Assembly: GCA_021300015.1 (NCBI GenBank) | Contig: JAJTFB010000005.1 | Coordinates: 62,001 to 126,000, forward strand | Direction: 5' to 3' | DNA from: Pirellula sp. | GTDB taxonomy: Bacteria; Planctomycetota; Planctomycetia; Pirellulales; Pirellulaceae | Length of the DNA: 64,000 nucleotides | Shown here: in pieces, positions 54,518 through 63,926 of the stretch | Layout: each line of letters starts with the position of its first letter | How positions within the stretch are numbered: position 1 is the stretch's first letter | Notes under the pieces: generated by a model | The model's database searches: none | What the model saw: only the letters and a program-made list of their open reading frames with translations | Told to the model about the DNA's origin: nothing | Program-made: the position numbers and the translations under genes

Positions 54518-55459
54518 TTAAACAATGTCGCCGGAGGGTTCGCGTCGAGCCGGAAGCGTGACCAGGAACGTCGCTCCGGGTTGCTCAATCCGCTCCGAGA
54601 CGGTGATCGAGCCCTTGAGCCGCTCGACGATCGATCGGACCAAGAACAGCCCCAATCCCACCCCAGGCTTGCGTCGCTCGAGCTCATCTCCGGCACGATA
54701 AAATCTCCAAAAAATCTTGCGACGCAAGTGCCTGGGAACTCCCTGCCCATTGTCGGAAATGGCGATCAACGCTGAAGCGTTTTGAAACGTGATTCGAATC
54801 TCGATCTCGGGCTCCTGGGCAGAATACTTGATCGCATTATCGAGCAGATTGCCAAGCAGCACGTCGATGTCGATCCGATGAGCTAGCACTTGGCAATCCT
54901 CGATTTCCATTCGAAAAAGGTCCGTGCTGACCGAATGCTGCTTGGCCAACCGAGCCACGCACTCTTCGACAAGCTCTCGGAGCGAAACCCATTCTTTGGC
55001 ATCCAAGTCCTGCTTGTCCCGCTGGAGCCTTGCCACATCGAGTAGTTGATTGATGAGCCGATCGAGGCGATCGACATCCTCCATCATCGTCGCATAAAAC
55101 TCTTGTCGTTGAGGACCCTGGACCTCGCGGCGGTTGAGGGTCTGAAGATAGAGCTTGAGCGAGGCGATGGGCGTTTTTAGCTCATGGGTCACCGCATCGA
55201 TAAAATTGCTTTGACGCCGGTTTAGGTTGATGTTTTGAATGATCCAAATCAAATAGAGGATCACACCGGCGAGCAAGCAGGCAAAGAAAACAGCACCGAC
55301 ACTGAGCAAAATCCAGTAAATCGCAGACCGGCTGGTTTTTTCCGCGTCCATCGCGCTAAAGACGTTCAGCAGGACCCAGCCAATGGTCAGGCCCACGAGC
55401 ATGACAATCATCAGAATCGCGACCAAAATCGGCCACTTGAGGCTTTTTCTTTCGAACAC
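54518..55459 (-). CDS. Membrane sensor histidine kinase, orphan
   Basis: 313 residues. Two membrane helices (ILVAILMIVMLVGLTIGWVLL and LLSVGAVFFACLLAGVILYLIWII) enclose a very short loop, so there is almost no periplasmic sensor. The H-box FIDAVTHELKTPIASLKLY has the phospho-acceptor His92. The ATPase has the N-box LLGNLLDNAIKYS, DNGQGVP, FWRFYRAGD and GVGLGLFLV. No response regulator gene is adjacent. It converges on the pncC gene and is divergent from the 55634 gene. Confidence 0.93.
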   Translation of the reverse strand: MFERKSLKWPILVAILMIVMLVGLTIGWVLLNVFSAMDAEKTSRSAIYWILLSVGAVFFACLLAGVILYLIWIIQNINLNRRQSNFIDAVTHELKTPIASLKLYLQTLNRREVQGPQRQEFYATMMEDVDRLDRLINQLLDVARLQRDKQDLDAKEWVSLRELVEECVARLAKQHSVSTDLFRMEIEDCQVLAHRIDIDVLLGNLLDNAIKYSAQEPEIEIRITFQNASALIAISDNGQGVPRHLRRKIFWRFYRAGDELERRKPGVGLGLFLVRSIVERLKGSITVSERIEQPGATFLVTLPARREPSGDIV

Positions 55460-55534
55460 CGGGTCGTTGCCCCCTGAAAAAAATCGCGGGTCTGCTCTAA
55501 AGGATCTGAAACATGCCTTTGGTATTTACCCAAA

Positions 55535-55548
55535 ATTATACTATAGTA
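55535..55548. promoter_or_regulatory. AT-rich divergent promoter candidate
   Basis: ATTATACTATAGTA contains the palindrome TACTATAGTA and, on the minus strand, a perfect TATAAT 75 bp before the histidine kinase start; on the plus strand TATACT faces the 55634 gene. No good -35 was found for either, so the call is tentative. Confidence 0.35.
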
Positions 55549-55633
55549 ACGCTCGCGAAGACCGTTGGCTCCCATTGAAACGCCCGCAATAGCAGGCAAC
55601 GGTAGCTAGGACTCGGTCAGAAGGAATCCAATC

Positions 55634-56095
55634 GTGCGACCTCCCGTCGAACATATTCAGTTCCCAAGGAAGACTTGGCAAGCCGTAACCGAGCATGCGC
55701 TCCGGGAACTGACTTTCCACGAATCCTGCGACCGATCCTCACGCATCGAAAACCTCCGCCCCTACTACTTTGAGGACGAAACCGAAAACGCTTTCGGGCG
55801 ACAAATCTGGTGCTTCGAGGCCATGGGATTGCAATCCGGGACAGGTCGAAAGCTCGAATTCGGCGTGCTCGAATTCTCGATCGAATACGGACTGATCGAA
55901 TTGAGCCAATGCTGTTGGTTCCAGAACGGCAAACAGCTCGAACACTGGATCTCCCAACGGCTCGATCCACCCAGAGAAGAAGCCTCCTGCTGTTCGACGA
56001 CAAAACTCTGGGTCTATGTTGCAATCCTGAGCGTTCTGTTCCTGGCCATCGGTTGGACCGTTTCGCTGCTTCGATTCCTGAATGTCTCGATCTAA
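55634..56095 (+). CDS. Small C-tail-anchored membrane protein, unrecognised
   Basis: 153 residues from GTG 55634 with AAGGA upstream. The first 115 residues are soluble (HIQFPRKTWQAVTEHALREL, RPYYFEDETENAFGRQIWCFEAMG), with paired cysteines SCDR and CCW/CC later. A single C-terminal helix (LWVYVAILSVLFLAIGWTV) anchors it. The 3' end overlaps the next uvrA by 14 bp in another frame, implying joint translation. No family recognised. Confidence 0.7.
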   Translation: MRPPVEHIQFPRKTWQAVTEHALRELTFHESCDRSSRIENLRPYYFEDETENAFGRQIWCFEAMGLQSGTGRKLEFGVLEFSIEYGLIELSQCCWFQNGKQLEHWISQRLDPPREEASCCSTTKLWVYVAILSVLFLAIGWTVSLLRFLNVSI

Positions 56096-58961
56096 AGCGG
56101 ACAAGTCCCAGCGGGGGACCGAGGTGCGAAATATCGAGCTTCGCGGTGGCAGCGAACACAACCTGAAGCAACTCGATGTCGATATTCCCCTGCATCAACT
56201 GACGGTCATCTGCGGAGTCAGCGGCAGCGGAAAAACCTCCTTAGCCCTCGACACCCTCTATGCCGAAGGCCAACGCCGATACATTGAAAGCTTCTCGGCC
56301 TACGCCCGACAATTCCTCGCGCGGCTGGACAAGCCCAAGTTCGAGCGGCTCGAAAATCTCCCTCCTACCCTAGCCGTCACCCGCTCGGATCGATCGCGAA
56401 ACAATCGGAGCACCGTCGGAACGGCCAGCGATTTGCTCGAACCGCTTCGAGTCGTCTTCTCGCTGATCTCCAAGCCCCGCTGCGGCGATTGCGACTTGCC
56501 CATCGAGTCGTTCACCGCCGACCGCGTCGTCGAACACCTTGAACGACTCCCCAAAGCCCGAGCCATCCTGGCTTTTCCTTTGACTTGGACCACCAAGTCC
56601 CAGCTTTCGGAACTCCTTTTCGAACTGCAAACCTCAGGATGGATCCGATTGATCGTTGAAGGCACCACCATCGAACTGTCCGATGACAAGAAAAAACTCG
56701 CCACCGCGTTTCCTAAGGCAGGCCAAGCTTATGTCGCGATCGAGCGGTTTCGGATCGGCCCTTCGATCGAGGTCTCGACGCGCCAATCGATCGAACTGGC
56801 GCTGGAACGAAGCCCCGAACAGATCGTTGTGTTCATCGAGTCTGACGCGATGGCAAGCTCAACGGCAAGCCCGACTGCAAGCAGCATCGAGATCGATGGC
56901 TCGCGGTTTGAACCCCTCATGTTCTCCTCCGAGCTTCGGTGCGCGGGGTGCGGATGGGTCGTTCCGCCGGCCGAACCAAGGCTCTTTAGTTTTAATAGCC
57001 CGATTGGAGCGTGTCCCGAATGCACCGGGTTTGGCGAGACCTCGACGCTCGATATGGACAAGATCGTACCGGACAAGTCGCTGAGTCTTCGCCAAGGAGC
57101 GATCGCTCCTTGGCGAACCCCTGCCTACAACCACGAACTGGAGGAACTGATCGAACTTGCTCCCGATTTTGACCTGCCTTTGGATGAGCCGGTCGAGAAC
57201 TTCAAAAAGAAGGATTGGGAACTGATTGAACAAGGATCCCGCAAGCATCGCTTCGGTGGCTTGCAAGGTTTCTTCGCTTGGCTCGAACGCAAGAAATACA
57301 AGATGCATGTTCGGGTGTTTCTCACCCGATGGAAGTCCTACGGAAGTTGTGGAACCTGCCGGGGGCAACGACTCTCCCGCGCGGCCTTAGCGTATCGATT
57401 CGAGCAAACCTCCTTTCAGGACTGGACCGAAGAGTCGATCGATCAACTCGCCGAGAGAATGCAATCGATCGAGAACGGCTTGGGCAACTTCCCCGCCGAC
57501 AAACACCTGGGAATCCAACGCGGACTGACCGAGGTCCTCTCGCGATTGAGGTACCTTCAGGAGGTCGGTCTTGGATACGTGACCTTATCTCGCACCATGC
57601 ACACCCTCAGTGGTGGCGAAGCCCAACGGGTCAACCTGACGAATCTGCTCGGCTCGGACTTGGTCGATATGCTCTACGTGCTCGACGAACCGACCGTCGG
57701 CTTGCATCCTAGCGACACCCAGCGCGTTGCCCAATCGGTGCGTCGATTGATCGAACGCGGGAACACCGTGGTACTGATCGAACACGAGCCCTATTTGCTT
57801 CATCATGCCGACCGAGTCATCGAGGTCGGCCCGGGTGCGGGATCACAAGGAGGCGAGATCTGTTTCCAGGGCCCTCCGGAGGCACTGAAGCATTCGGATT
57901 GTTTGACCGCGAAGTACTTGTTCGCACCTCCTAAGGAATCGACCGCTCGAGCCTTGGGAGATGGCTGGGCGATTCTCCGCGGTGCTTCGGGCAGGAACCT
58001 CCAGCAGATTGACTTCCGATTCCCATTGCGCTGTTTTGTATCGGTCGTAGGCGTGAGTGGATCGGGGAAAAGTTCGCTTGTGCTCGATACGCTCGTGCCA
58101 GCGATCCTCAAGGAATCGGGCCAAGACCCCGAGCCCGGGTTGCCTTATCGATCCCTCGAATACCAAGGCTCCGAAGGATCGAAAGGCTCGAAAGGCACAT
58201 CGTCGAAGCGACCCGAGCCTATCGAGCGGGTCATCGCCATCGATCAAACACCGATCGCCAAATCGATACGTTCTTGTCCAGCGACTTTTTTAAAGATCCT
58301 CGACGAGATACGAAGTATCTTCGGATCGACCCCGGCGGCCAAAGCGCATGGGTTAAGCGACGGGCACTTTAGTTTCAACAGTGGCCTAGGCCGTTGTCCG
58401 TTGTGCGAGGGGCTCGGATTTACGCTTGTCGATATGCAGTTCATGGCCGACGTGCGATTGCAGTGCACCGAATGCCGTGGTCAGCGATTCCGTCCTGAGG
58501 TACTGGCCAATACGTATCGCGAACGAAACATTTCGCAGGTTCTTGAGATGAGTGCAGACGATGCCGCCGATTTTTTTCGAGGCGAGAAGAAGCTTCAGCG
58601 CAAGCTCAAGCCACTCAGGGACATCGGGCTCGGGTATCTACCTTTGGGACAAAGCCTCTCGACTCTCTCGGCTGGCGAGTCGATGCGGCTGAAGCTCGCA
58701 TCGTACCTGGACGACCCGAAGGGTTCATTGATCGTGATGGATGAGCCGACGACGGGTCTGCATTTCCAGGACGTCGAGCGGTTGATTCAGTGCATCCGTC
58801 TGCTGATTGACCAAGGCAACAGCGTCCTGGCGATCGAGCACAACGAGATGTTCATCGCGGCATCGGATCACTGCATCGAGCTCGGACCAGGGGCCGGACC
58901 TGCCGGTGGCCAGATCACCTACCAAGGCCCGAGCAAGCCCTGGCAAAATCATCCTCGGTAG
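56082..58961 (+). CDS. uvrA: UvrA, normal length, with altered second signature
   Basis: 959 residues. Walker A motifs are GVSGSGKTS (~46) and GVSGSGKSS (~656). The first signature LSGGEAQR (~508) is standard, but the second reads LSAGESMR (~861), with one glycine of LSGGE changed to alanine. The C-terminal zinc finger CPLCEG...CTECRG is intact, and DEPTVGLH and DEPTTGLH follow the signatures. A Gly/Ser/Lys-rich insert (GSEGSKGSKG, ~693) lies after the second Walker A. It is a second UvrA in the window besides the double-length one. It may be a divergent paralogue (UvrA2-like) rather than the main repair enzyme; this is not certain. Confidence 0.93.
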   Translation: MSRSKADKSQRGTEVRNIELRGGSEHNLKQLDVDIPLHQLTVICGVSGSGKTSLALDTLYAEGQRRYIESFSAYARQFLARLDKPKFERLENLPPTLAVTRSDRSRNNRSTVGTASDLLEPLRVVFSLISKPRCGDCDLPIESFTADRVVEHLERLPKARAILAFPLTWTTKSQLSELLFELQTSGWIRLIVEGTTIELSDDKKKLATAFPKAGQAYVAIERFRIGPSIEVSTRQSIELALERSPEQIVVFIESDAMASSTASPTASSIEIDGSRFEPLMFSSELRCAGCGWVVPPAEPRLFSFNSPIGACPECTGFGETSTLDMDKIVPDKSLSLRQGAIAPWRTPAYNHELEELIELAPDFDLPLDEPVENFKKKDWELIEQGSRKHRFGGLQGFFAWLERKKYKMHVRVFLTRWKSYGSCGTCRGQRLSRAALAYRFEQTSFQDWTEESIDQLAERMQSIENGLGNFPADKHLGIQRGLTEVLSRLRYLQEVGLGYVTLSRTMHTLSGGEAQRVNLTNLLGSDLVDMLYVLDEPTVGLHPSDTQRVAQSVRRLIERGNTVVLIEHEPYLLHHADRVIEVGPGAGSQGGEICFQGPPEALKHSDCLTAKYLFAPPKESTARALGDGWAILRGASGRNLQQIDFRFPLRCFVSVVGVSGSGKSSLVLDTLVPAILKESGQDPEPGLPYRSLEYQGSEGSKGSKGTSSKRPEPIERVIAIDQTPIAKSIRSCPATFLKILDEIRSIFGSTPAAKAHGLSDGHFSFNSGLGRCPLCEGLGFTLVDMQFMADVRLQCTECRGQRFRPEVLANTYRERNISQVLEMSADDAADFFRGEKKLQRKLKPLRDIGLGYLPLGQSLSTLSAGESMRLKLASYLDDPKGSLIVMDEPTTGLHFQDVERLIQCIRLLIDQGNSVLAIEHNEMFIAASDHCIELGPGAGPAGGQITYQGPSKPWQNHPR

Positions 58962-59326
58962 CCAGCGAGCAGCTCTGCTGGATTCCACTGAGGAATTCCG
59001 AGCAGGAGCACGAGCAGGAGCGCGAATTGTTTTTGCCACTCTTTCCCCCGTAATGGTACCATCGCCCACGGAAATGCTAGATGGACCAAATTTTTTCCTC
59101 CCCATTGAAATAAAATCAGCCGAGCGGTGACTCTTCTTTAGGCGGGCTGAGTGATGCGTGATTTTTGGTTCTTTTGGGTTGATGCCATCGTCCATTTCAA
59201 GCAACCAGGAAAAGGCGTCACTCGGGATCAAACGGGATCCGCTTTCGGTTCGGTCATGGGAAACTGGTCGATCGCGAGTCGTATTCTGCTGAGTAGCCAT
59301 TCAAATACCTGAAGAACCGTTTTCTC
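58962..59326. other. Intergenic region before the sigma factor gene
   Basis: 365 bp with no credible gene; a leftward open frame here is a shadow of the uvrA end. It contains short GAGCAGGAGCACGAG-type repeats (about 58990-59025) and the 10-bp palindrome ATGGTACCAT at 59053-59062, a possible operator. No clear -35/-10 pair was seen. Confidence 0.6.
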
Positions 59327-59857
59327 ATGCCTAGCGACAACCTCCAGGAGCTATTTGCCAGTCTGAGCAATGCCCTGGTGTTGTATGCCCGGCAGTGGTG
59401 CAGAACTCCAGAAGATGCCGTCCAGGAGGCCTTTATCGACCTAGCAAACTGCGCCTCGGAACCAACGTACCCGAAGGCATGGCTCTACACGACAACTCGC
59501 CGCAAAGCGCAGAACATCGCCCGGGCGGAATCCCGACATCGCAATCATTTGGAACAGTTGATTCAGGAAAGCGGTGCGGATCGTGCTGGCGAATATTGGT
59601 TGGAACCAAATACACGAAATCGGATCGCGGCATCGGAGGTGCTCGAGGGTCTCGACTCCCTAGCACCGGATCAACGCGAGATGATCATCGCCAAAGTCTG
59701 GGGGGAACTCACGTTCGAAGAACTTGCAGAGCTGATGAACTGCTCACCGGCGTCCGCTTACAGACGCTATGTCTTGGCACTTACCGAACTCAAGCAACGG
59801 GTGCTTGCAGAAAGCACGCCATGCGTCAACAAAACCAATTCAGGGCAACGACGATGA
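59327..59857 (+). CDS. ECF-type RNA polymerase sigma factor
   Basis: 176 residues. Region 2 is NALVLYARQWCRTPEDAVQEAFIDLA with KAWLYTTTRRKAQNIARAE (2.2-2.4), and region 4 is LAPDQREMIIAKVWGELTFEELAELMNCSPASAYRRYVLAL, a helix-turn-helix for the -35 element. No sigma-3 region is present, as normal for ECF factors. Its TGA overlaps the ATG of the next gene, which codes a membrane protein placed as an anti-sigma factor would be. Confidence 0.9.
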   Translation: MPSDNLQELFASLSNALVLYARQWCRTPEDAVQEAFIDLANCASEPTYPKAWLYTTTRRKAQNIARAESRHRNHLEQLIQESGADRAGEYWLEPNTRNRIAASEVLEGLDSLAPDQREMIIAKVWGELTFEELAELMNCSPASAYRRYVLALTELKQRVLAESTPCVNKTNSGQRR

Positions 59858-60438
59858 TCGAACCAAACTTTCCTGTTCATGAGGGGCTTGATCGGTTCGA
59901 GCAGGACCTCAAATCCCTTACTCCAAAACACTTCCCTGTAGAATTGCCAGCATTGCCTCCGACCGGTCCTAGCTGGCTCAAAATCGCGTCGGTCTCCTGG
60001 TTGATGGGGCTAGCTGCTGGCGTATTGGTGTCGGCGATTTGGGCTAGGCTCATGAATGGACAAGTACCTATCGCTGAGCCAAATCTGGTATCGCAAAAGG
60101 TGGGCTTAAACCCAAATCCACCCTCAACGAACCCGTTTGGCTCGCAGTCGACGAGAGCGTTCGGAGTCGAGACTTTAGCAGTGCGCAGCCGAACCATCGC
60201 GGCCGACTTGGATGACGACTATATTTTGCAGCCCCTGATGCGACGAAATACGGTCCACGCGAGCAGATGGTTCTCCGGTGTGGATGTAGCTAACCGACCT
60301 AGGAGCTCTCAAACCGATGCGGCGCATTCCTCCGCAGAAGATTCTGCAATACCAGATCCTGACTCATTCCCAAAGCACCAAGGGCAGCGTCAGTTGCTCA
60401 AGATGCTCATGGAATCCGATGATCTGATCTCCATATGA
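59854..60438 (+). CDS. Candidate anti-sigma membrane protein
   Basis: 194 residues from ATG 59854, overlapping the sigma stop (ATGA). The N-terminal 55 residues (LDRFEQDLKSLTPKHFPVEL) are cytoplasmic. One membrane helix follows (VSWLMGLAAGVLVSAIWARL), then a low-complexity periplasmic part of about 120 residues. Order, size and topology are those of anti-sigma factors, but the H-x3-C-x2-C zinc motif is absent, so this is placement-based. Its stop overlaps the next ATG again. Confidence 0.65.
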   Translation: MIEPNFPVHEGLDRFEQDLKSLTPKHFPVELPALPPTGPSWLKIASVSWLMGLAAGVLVSAIWARLMNGQVPIAEPNLVSQKVGLNPNPPSTNPFGSQSTRAFGVETLAVRSRTIAADLDDDYILQPLMRRNTVHASRWFSGVDVANRPRSSQTDAAHSSAEDSAIPDPDSFPKHQGQRQLLKMLMESDDLISI

Positions 60439-62033
60439 TCCATAACGATAAATCCCCTTTTCCAATTCCAATCGGAGTTCCATCGATGTTGAACAAAACA
60501 CCTGTATCCAAATTTTTGAAACGCAGCATGTTGGCAGCAGTGCTGATTTCTGTCGTTCCGTCGGAAAGCTATTCCCAAGAATCGACGGTCGGCTCTCCAG
60601 AGGAAGTCGTCAGTCGGGAGGGGGCCTGGGAAAATTTAAGGGGGAGGATCACGACGCTGCGTCGGACCGTTACGCTGGTGCCTAAAGCTGAGCATAAGCC
60701 CGCACTTTCCATTCGTTTTATTCCGGATTCCTTCAACGCCAAACCAGGTAACGCTGCCATTTACTACCTCAAGGCGGGCGGATTCTTTGAGCAAACTGCG
60801 GCAATGCAGGCAAAGCGAAAGTTTGAAGACGAATCGAGGGCAGCCGCAGGCGACGGAGACTTCGCTCCCTATGTTTGGCTTGAAACCGAGGTGAAGGATC
60901 TCCCTGTTGAAAAGATGAAAGAGTATTTGGTTTACACGTCTTTTCAACCTCTTTTTCTCGAAGAAGCTGCTTTGAGATTGCATTGCGATTTTGATCGCCA
61001 GATCAAAAGTGTTGAGAATCCCGTTGGCTACTTGCTGCCGGAGGTTCAGGCCATTCGCGATACTGCACGTATCCAAGCGATGCGATTCTTGCTGGCAATG
61101 GCGGAAAACAGAGCCGACGATGCCGTCAAAATTCTCGGGCAGTTGATCGCCATGGGACCGCACCTTTGCCAAGAGCCGTTTTTGGTGTCGAATCTCGTCG
61201 GAGCCGCATGTGTCAACATCGGTTTAGACAAAGCTTACTATCTCTCGGAACATCCCTCAGCACCGAACCTCTATTGGGCGATTGCTCAGTTGCCCAAACC
61301 GTTGATCCAAATAGAGCAGTCGCTGGCCTTTGAGCGAGAGTTCTTGTTTGAACAGGTCAAAGCCTTGCGAGAGGTCGATACGATTCCAAAGCCGGATGGA
61401 TACTGGAGCGAGTTCATCGATCGGTTTACCGCTGCGATCCAAGGTATTGGGACTCCGTTCGATCGAATGGAGTCGATTGGAAAAGCAGGCATCACCCTGG
61501 CCATCGGTTCCAACGTACCCATAGCCCGTGAGTATCTCGTGGATGTAGAGGGTATGAGCAACGATGCGCTGGACAAGCTACCCAATGCGCAGATTTTCTT
61601 TCTTGCCATGCGTCGTTTTTATGAGCGTTATCGGGACGAGGAATTCAAATACAGCTTCCTGCCAGAAAACGCTCGCAATAAAGCGAAAGCAACTTCGACG
61701 GGAATTGCCGAATTGAGTCAGCGATATGGTTTAATCACGCTTCCCACTTCGGTATTTCTTCCTGCGGTGCAAGCGGCGCAGGGTGCTTCGCTTAGAACGC
61801 AGCAACAACTCGCAATGTGGCAAACGATCGAAGCTATCCGGCACCATTTGGCGACCCACGATAACAGACTTCCAGCGACACTCGATGAACTGGAACTTCC
61901 CGCACCCTCCGATCCACTCACCAACGGACCGTTTGAGTATGCAATCCATGCCGCAGGTGCAACACTCAAGGGGGCTGAAAATCCAGGCTTGCAATATCAG
62001 CTTGAGCTGCGCACTCAACCTGCCAAACCATAA
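60435..62033 (+). CDS. Exported protein of the sigma-factor cassette, unrecognised
   Basis: 532 residues from ATG 60435 (ATGA with the anti-sigma candidate); ATG 60486 is an alternative. A signal sequence (FLKRSMLAAVLISVVPSESYSQ) is followed by a helical secreted protein (AIRDTARIQAMRFLLAMAENRADDAVKILGQLIAMGPHL, WQTIEAIRHHLATHDNRLPATLDELELP). The end (RLPATLDELELPAPSDPLTNGPFEY) resembles a minor-pseudopilin-like closing motif. No catalytic motif is seen and no family is recognised. It is the likely output or sensor of the system. Confidence 0.72.
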   Translation: MIHNDKSPFPIPIGVPSMLNKTPVSKFLKRSMLAAVLISVVPSESYSQESTVGSPEEVVSREGAWENLRGRITTLRRTVTLVPKAEHKPALSIRFIPDSFNAKPGNAAIYYLKAGGFFEQTAAMQAKRKFEDESRAAAGDGDFAPYVWLETEVKDLPVEKMKEYLVYTSFQPLFLEEAALRLHCDFDRQIKSVENPVGYLLPEVQAIRDTARIQAMRFLLAMAENRADDAVKILGQLIAMGPHLCQEPFLVSNLVGAACVNIGLDKAYYLSEHPSAPNLYWAIAQLPKPLIQIEQSLAFEREFLFEQVKALREVDTIPKPDGYWSEFIDRFTAAIQGIGTPFDRMESIGKAGITLAIGSNVPIAREYLVDVEGMSNDALDKLPNAQIFFLAMRRFYERYRDEEFKYSFLPENARNKAKATSTGIAELSQRYGLITLPTSVFLPAVQAAQGASLRTQQQLAMWQTIEAIRHHLATHDNRLPATLDELELPAPSDPLTNGPFEYAIHAAGATLKGAENPGLQYQLELRTQPAKP

Positions 62034-62191
62034 CCAAAAGACTCTATCTCCATCCAACCAACCTACCAACCTATCGTTTCCGAGCGCGATCATGCAAAGC
62101 CAATTCACCACGACTCTCAATGCTTCAGTGTGAACCCCGAGTAAATCTTAGGGAAACCTGAAACCTGAAAACCAAAGAAAGAAGCACTTCA

Positions 62192-63751
62192 ATGAATCTC
62201 AAGAAAGCAATTTTATACCCACTGGTTTCCGTTGCCTTAACGCTCGTTAGTGTGGCAAACAGCCAGGGCCAGGATAAATCCAATCCAATCCAGCAATCTC
62301 TCAATGCATCTTCGATGCTGTTGCTCAAGGTGGACACCGATCAGCTCGCAATTCCAGCGAAGATCCAGCAGATGCAAGAGGAGCACAAGGATAAGCCCAT
62401 CGCAGCCTTGATCGACGCTTCCGATCGCAATCTCAGGTCGATTCGTGAGCTTGCCAAAGGGCAGACGGTCTACTTGTCGGTCGACATGCCCTACACTACG
62501 GCAGTGCTTTTGCGTGCCACCTCTCCCAAGGCTGTACTGGCTTCTGATCTGGAAAAAGTCGCCAAACTCTTTGCACCTGAGATCGCTATCGCGGATCGAT
62601 CCACTTCCGAGCTAACGAAACTCGACATCGGTACCGATCTGGTATCGGCATCTGCAAAGGTGCTCTCTGCAATGCCCGCCGAGCAAGCTTTGAAATGGCA
62701 GGCTGGGTTGGAATCCACCAAGGAGTTTCCTGTCCAATGCGTTATGCAGTTGCCTGATTACGTGACCAAGACATTCCGAGAGATCCAACCCGAGTTGCCC
62801 GAGACGTTCGGTGGTGGATCGGCAGAGTGGTTGCTCGACAGCGTCCGATGGGTTTCCCTCGGTTTGGACACCAAGAATGCAACGGCCCGCATTGTGGTGC
62901 AGTCGGGTTCTGAGGAAGGGGCGAAAATCTTTGCGAAGAATTTGCCCAAGCTGATCCGAACGGTTGTCAACAATGCGGTAGCAGACAAAGAATCCTTTTT
63001 GGCTCTCTCGGTTTTGATTGGGATGATCAAGCCTGAGCTCTCAGGGGATCGTGTCGTCGTATCCCTCACAGACGATGAGAGCAACCAATCGCTTTTGCAA
63101 TTCGGAGCCATGGTGGCAAGTTCCATCATGGCCCCTATTACTGCGACCACCACTTCGAATCGCATGAAGGAGTTCGCATTAGGTTTCCACAACTACGAAA
63201 GTGCCTACCAAGCGTTTCCCACCTACTTGAACATGGCCAAGACAAAAGCAAAAAGTGGGCTTAGTTGGCGTGTGCATATTTTGCCTTTCATCGGATTCCA
63301 AGAGCTGTATCAAGAGTTCAAGCTCGATGAGGCATGGGATAGTCCGCACAACATCAAGCTACTTCCCAAAATGCCAGCGATTTACCTTCCCACTGCCGAT
63401 ATGAACCAGACCGTGGAGCTTAAACCTTATCACACCACCTATGTTGCACCGATCGGCAAGAGGACCGTTTTTGGGCAGAGTGAGCCCATGCAATTCCGAA
63501 ACATCACCGACGGTACGAGCAACACGATTGCCTTCGTTGAACTTGATCGCGAGCATGCCATTGCCTGGACGAGTCCCGAGGAGTATCCGTTTGACGAGGC
63601 CAATCCGACGGCCAAACTTCGCAATTACAATGGCCAGACCGTTATCGGTATGTTCGATGGCTCGGTCTCCAGATTGAAACTTGATTTGCCGAAAGAGACC
63701 TGGCTAGCTCTGTTCTCTCGCAACGGAGGTGAGATTGTAAATCTGGAGTAA
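62192..63751 (+). CDS. Exported protein with C-terminal DUF1559 domain
   Basis: 519 residues with a signal peptide (MNLKKAILYPLVSVALTLVSVANSQGQ). The first 310 residues are an unrecognised domain (LLLKVDTDQLAIPAKIQQM, VRWVSLGLDTKNATARIVVQ). From about 325 the sequence is DUF1559: NRMKEFALGFHNYESAYQAFPTY, LSWRVHILPFIGFQELYQEF, FRNITDGTSNTIAFVEL, GMFDGSVSRL. Most DUF1559 proteins have an N-terminal prepilin signal next to this domain; here it is replaced by a different domain, which is unusual. It lies 158 bp after the sigma-factor cassette. Confidence 0.85.
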   Translation: MNLKKAILYPLVSVALTLVSVANSQGQDKSNPIQQSLNASSMLLLKVDTDQLAIPAKIQQMQEEHKDKPIAALIDASDRNLRSIRELAKGQTVYLSVDMPYTTAVLLRATSPKAVLASDLEKVAKLFAPEIAIADRSTSELTKLDIGTDLVSASAKVLSAMPAEQALKWQAGLESTKEFPVQCVMQLPDYVTKTFREIQPELPETFGGGSAEWLLDSVRWVSLGLDTKNATARIVVQSGSEEGAKIFAKNLPKLIRTVVNNAVADKESFLALSVLIGMIKPELSGDRVVVSLTDDESNQSLLQFGAMVASSIMAPITATTTSNRMKEFALGFHNYESAYQAFPTYLNMAKTKAKSGLSWRVHILPFIGFQELYQEFKLDEAWDSPHNIKLLPKMPAIYLPTADMNQTVELKPYHTTYVAPIGKRTVFGQSEPMQFRNITDGTSNTIAFVELDREHAIAWTSPEEYPFDEANPTAKLRNYNGQTVIGMFDGSVSRLKLDLPKETWLALFSRNGGEIVNLE

Positions 63752-63864
63752 AAGCAGGCTAGATACTTGAGGAACGGGATCGTGCCTCGCATTGGATTTC
63801 GTCGTATCAACCGGATTGCTATGCTAGATCGCTTCGAGCACGAGCGCAACCACGGAACACACTG

Positions 63865-63926
63865 AACACACGGAAGAAGACCGCGGAGGAAGACCGCAGA
63901 GGATCCACTCTCTTTTTCCGTGTGTT
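63865..63926. repeat. 11-bp inverted repeat after the last gene
   Basis: AACACACGGAA at 63865-63875 and TTCCGTGTGTT at 63916-63926 are perfect complements with a 40-base loop containing GGAAGACCGC twice. The sequence resembles a dispersed intergenic palindrome; it may end transcription of the DUF1559 gene. Confidence 0.6.

Noticed and set aside
58725-59300. 191-codon leftward open frame after uvrA
   Set aside because: Half of it is antisense to the end of uvrA and the rest is low-complexity; no family or start signal.
59395-59853. Upstream extension of the anti-sigma candidate
   Set aside because: It is an alternative frame of the sigma factor gene; ATG 59854 overlaps the sigma stop.
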